Below, piece by piece: positions 34,269-36,189 of a stretch of 36,189 nt of DNA. Position 1 is the stretch's first letter. Every line of letters begins with the position of its first letter. The notes beneath the pieces were generated by a model. It had not been told where the DNA came from, did no database searches, and saw nothing but the letters and a program-made list of their open reading frames with translations. The translations under genes and the position numbers were made by a program. Source of the stretch: Alistipes sp. (lineage in GTDB: Bacteria > Bacteroidota > Bacteroidia > Bacteroidales > Rikenellaceae); assembly GCA_017383445.1 (NCBI GenBank), contig JAFNXQ010000043.1, forward strand, positions 1 through 36,189. The letters run 5' to 3'.

Positions 34269-34529
34269 ATGGCACACAAAAAAGGAGTAGGTAGTTCAAA
34301 GAACGGCCGTGAGTCAGAGAGCAAGCGACTCGGTGTAAAGCTTTTCGGTGGTCAGTTCGCTAAGGCTGGCAACATCATCGTTCGTCAGAGAGGTACTGTA
34401 CACAACCCAGGTAACAACGTGGGTATGGGTAAGGACCACACTCTCTTCGCATTGGTAGACGGTACAGTTGAGTTCTGCAAGAAGTCATCTGGTAAGTCTT
34501 ATGTAAGCGTAACTCCACTTGCTGAGTAA
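34269..34529 (+). CDS. rpmA: 50S ribosomal protein L27
   Basis: L27 (86 residues) lies at the peptidyl transferase centre. It starts directly at [19 protein letters not shown], with no cleavable N-terminal extension of the Firmicutes type. [17 protein letters not shown] and [17 protein letters not shown] complete the family pattern. Confidence 0.98.
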   Translation: MAHKKGVGSSKNGRESESKRLGVKLFGGQFAKAGNIIVRQRGTVHNPGNNVGMGKDHTLFALVDGTVEFCKKSSGKSYVSVTPLAE

Positions 34530-34549
34530 CACTTGCAACCAAGTAAGGC

Positions 34550-34585
34550 AAATGCGGGAACCATAAGGTTTCCGCATTTTTTTTG
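34550..34585 (+). terminator. Rho-independent terminator after rpmA
   Basis: The stem AATGCGGGAACC/GGTTTCCGCATT has a four-base loop and is followed by TTTTTTTT, about 20 bases after the rpmA stop. Confidence 0.88.
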
Positions 34586-34590
34586 TATAA

Positions 34591-34709
34591 AAGCCGCCTA
34601 ACAAGGCTCTTTTGGCGTCTGGCTTGTTGCTGAATTGCTCACATACGCTTAGTATGCTCCGCATTCAGCCTCTGCGACCAGCCTCAAAATAGCTCTTGTT
34701 ATGCGACTT
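34591..34709. repeat. Large imperfect inverted repeat in a gene-free stretch
   Basis: Arms at 34591-34617 and 34682-34709 pair along most of their length with one bulge. An inner pair GCTGAAT (34629-34635)/ATTCAGC (34663-34669) and a central CATAC/GTATG hairpin (34642-34646/34652-34656) nest inside, giving one cruciform of about 119 bases. No open frame or transposase is seen. The remaining 34710-34796 is AT-rich and contains nothing I can identify. Confidence 0.65.
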
Positions 34710-34795
34710 CTTTGTATTCCTCGGATTTGCTTTTCTGAAAATCCCTCTCCTTATACGCGTTTTGGTTTTTTTTAGAAACGGCGGAGGTTAAAAAT

Positions 34796-34827
34796 TAAGG
34801 GAGCGCAATGTCTGTTGTCGCTCCCTT
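34796..34827 (-). terminator. Rho-independent terminator after the Cys-rich membrane protein gene
   Basis: AAGGGAGCG (34797-34805) pairs with CGCTCCCTT (34819-34827). The minus-strand 3' side reads AATTTTTAACC. It lies just after the stop of the 88-residue gene. Confidence 0.75.
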
Positions 34828-34833
34828 TCGTTG

Positions 34834-35100
34834 TTATTTCTTCGCTGCTTCGTGGTCTATGTCGCACGATGAGCAGTTGCCGTGGCAACCTATGTCGGCG
34901 CAGTCGGTACCTGTATCCTCGCGAGACTCCTGCACCGCGCACTTGATGCCGAGGTTTTGCATATTCTTGTTGGTGGCAATCTCGGAGTCTATGTCGTGAC
35001 CCTTAAATATTTGCGTGAGTGACATACCCAGAAAAAAGAGCCCCACCGCAAGAATCGAGATACCTACGACAACCAATATTGTGGAAAATGCTGCATTCAT
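34834..35100 (-). CDS. Small membrane protein with Cys-rich tail
   Basis: This 88-residue protein has one long hydrophobic helix (about residues 7-30, TILVVVGISILAVGLFFLGM). A short polar tail carries five Cys (54, 67, 72, 76, 79) in KCAV and DCADIGCHGNCSSCD, ending HEAAKK. The pattern resembles small Cys-rich membrane proteins that bind iron-sulfur clusters or metals next to transport genes, but I cannot name the family. It is divergent from trkA and shares its promoter region, with a promoter and a terminator of its own. Confidence 0.7.
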   Translation of the reverse strand: MNAAFSTILVVVGISILAVGLFFLGMSLTQIFKGHDIDSEIATNKNMQNLGIKCAVQESREDTGTDCADIGCHGNCSSCDIDHEAAKK

Positions 35101-35132
35101 ACCCTTTTAGGAGTTAAAATATTTGTATTAAG

Positions 35133-35163
35133 TTGAATTTCTGCCAACAAAGTTATATATTTG
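35133..35163 (+). promoter_or_regulatory. Promoter of trkA
   Basis: TTG (35133-35135), 20 bases, TATATTTG (35156-35163) is an exact Bacteroidota-type promoter. It implies a 5' leader of about 125 bases before the trkA ATG; no structure stands out in it. Confidence 0.7.
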
Positions 35164-35178
35164 TAGTTAAATTTGCAA
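35148..35178 (-). promoter_or_regulatory. Promoter of the Cys-rich membrane protein gene
   Basis: On the minus strand TTG (35178-35176), 20 bases, TAACTTTG (35155-35148). It overlaps the divergent trkA promoter: the two -7 boxes abut at 35155/35156. Confidence 0.68.
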
Positions 35179-35295
35179 TAGTGTGTGCTTTTTGATGTAG
35201 TAATCGGGTGAGGGTGGAGCTTTTTATTTTGACAATCGGTGAGCCGCATCGCACGACCTGCATTTTGGCACAGCAGAAAAGTAGTAGAGGATATA

Positions 35296-36189
35296 ATGAA
35301 AATTGTAATTTCTGGAATAGGCGAGATGGGTAGCCACTTGGCGCGTATGTTGAGTGGTAATGGTCACGACATCACTGTGATTGATCAGGACACCAAGGCG
35401 TTGAGCGAGTTGAGCAGTTTGGCTGACTTGATTACCGTCGAGGGCGACACTACCACCTTTGCGGTGTTGCGCAAGGCGGGCGTAAGACGCTGCGACCTCT
35501 TTATTGCCGTAAACCACGAAGAGACTCATAATATCCTGGCGGCGGTGATGGCGAAGCAGCTCGGCGCGAAGAAGTCCATTGCCCGCATCGACAACAACGA
35601 GTATCTTGAGCCCAATAACAAGGAGCTTTTCATCGATATGGGTATCGACTACCTCTTCTATCCCGAGAAGATTGCGGCACGTGAGGTGGCAAACCTGCTG
35701 GGTCACACCTCCACAACCGATTATGTCGATTTCTCCAATGGCCTGCTTGCGCTGGTGGTATTCAAGCTTGAGCCTACATCGCCTCTGATTGGTCGCAGTC
35801 TGGCAGATTTGGCGGCTGATGGCTCAATCTCGGAGTTTAGAGTGGTGGCTATCACGCGCGGAACGCAGACTATCATCCCAAGCGGACAGAATGAGTTCTT
35901 CGAGGGTGACACGGTCTATGTCATTGCCCGCAAGGATGTGGCACACGGTGTTACGGAGCTTTCGGGTCAAAAGAGTGTTGAGGTGAAGAACCTGATGATT
36001 CTGGGTGGCTCGCGCATCGGTGTGAGAGTTGCTCTGGAGTTGCAGGACGAGATGGATATCAAGATGATTGAGTATAATGGCGAGAAGGCCTACCGCCTGG
36101 CGGAGGAGCTTGACAAGACGCTGATTATCCACGAGGATGGACGAAACCTCGACGCAATGATTGAGGAGGGCTTGCCACAGATGGATGCC
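35296..36189 (+). CDS. trkA: Trk potassium uptake regulatory protein TrkA (partial, runs off window end)
   Basis: TrkA is the cytosolic NAD(H)-binding RCK subunit that gates the TrkH/TrkG potassium transporter. The frame is open for 298 codons to the end of the window. It begins MKIVISGIGEMGSHLARMLS with the Rossmann glycine motif GIGEMG at residues 7-12, and VIDQDTKALSEL follows with the acidic NAD ligand. A TrkA-C domain begins near residue 150, and a second Rossmann unit starts MILGGSRIGVRVALEL at about 235. A GA-rich ribosome site (GTAGTAGAGG) precedes the ATG. The rest of the protein, and probably trkH, lie outside the window. Confidence 0.95.
   Translation, partial: MKIVISGIGEMGSHLARMLSGNGHDITVIDQDTKALSELSSLADLITVEGDTTTFAVLRKAGVRRCDLFIAVNHEETHNILAAVMAKQLGAKKSIARIDNNEYLEPNNKELFIDMGIDYLFYPEKIAAREVANLLGHTSTTDYVDFSNGLLALVVFKLEPTSPLIGRSLADLAADGSISEFRVVAITRGTQTIIPSGQNEFFEGDTVYVIARKDVAHGVTELSGQKSVEVKNLMILGGSRIGVRVALELQDEMDIKMIEYNGEKAYRLAEELDKTLIIHEDGRNLDAMIEEGLPQMDA

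Noticed and set aside
35224..35706. Minus-strand open frame opposite trkA
   Set aside because: It is antisense to clear TrkA coding sequence with no domain or ribosome site of note.

Overview
The window looks like chromosome of a Bacteroidota bacterium, probably order Bacteroidales and possibly an Alistipes/Rikenellaceae relative; the genus is inference. The reasons are Bacteroidota-type promoters (TTG, about 19-20 bases, TAnnTTTG), many short-signal lipoproteins, a cobalamin uptake locus with TonB receptor and BtuG-like surface lipoprotein, a DPP IV-type peptidase and M3 metallopeptidase lipoproteins. Coding is dense and I see no tRNA, rRNA, CRISPR, transposase or phage gene.

Region by region. 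(1) 1-3730, minus: tatA, tatC, a sugar isomerase-like TIM barrel and a Gfo/Idh/MocA oxidoreductase, probably one operon. (2) 3820-6130, minus: a secreted DPP IV-type S9 peptidase between two terminators. (3) 6173-11895, minus: a B12 operon with promoter, cobalamin riboswitch and a structured leader, then a DUF4465 lipoprotein with collagen-like repeats, a second surface lipoprotein, a BtuG-like beta-propeller and a BtuB-like receptor. (4) 11974-14162, plus: prfA and a DusB-type dihydrouridine synthase. (5) 14170-17023, minus: small GNAT, gcvT and a large GNAT-like protein. (6) 17217-17843, minus: a secreted helical protein with a Cys/Lys-rich segment. (7) 18042-26076, minus: rsmE followed by a six-gene complex I/group 4 hydrogenase-like cluster. 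(8) 26162-30534, plus: two tandem M3 peptidase lipoproteins. (9) 30612-33792, minus: a cysQ-like phosphatase preceded by a pseudo-receiver, a HEAT-like membrane protein and a degenerate glycosyltransferase-like membrane protein. (10) 33939-36189: rplU-rpmA, a large imperfect inverted repeat, a small Cys-rich membrane protein, and trkA running off the end.

The most notable system is the cluster at 18042-25296. Its four membrane subunits keep the charged residues used for ion translocation, but the large subunit has lost all four Cys ligands of a [NiFe] centre. The small subunit has lost all four Cys ligands of the proximal [4Fe-4S] (N2-type) cluster. Only one ferredoxin-type [4Fe-4S] site survives. 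It therefore resembles the energy-converting hydrogenase-related (Ehr) group, but with an even more reduced redox arm, and it should not be called a hydrogenase.
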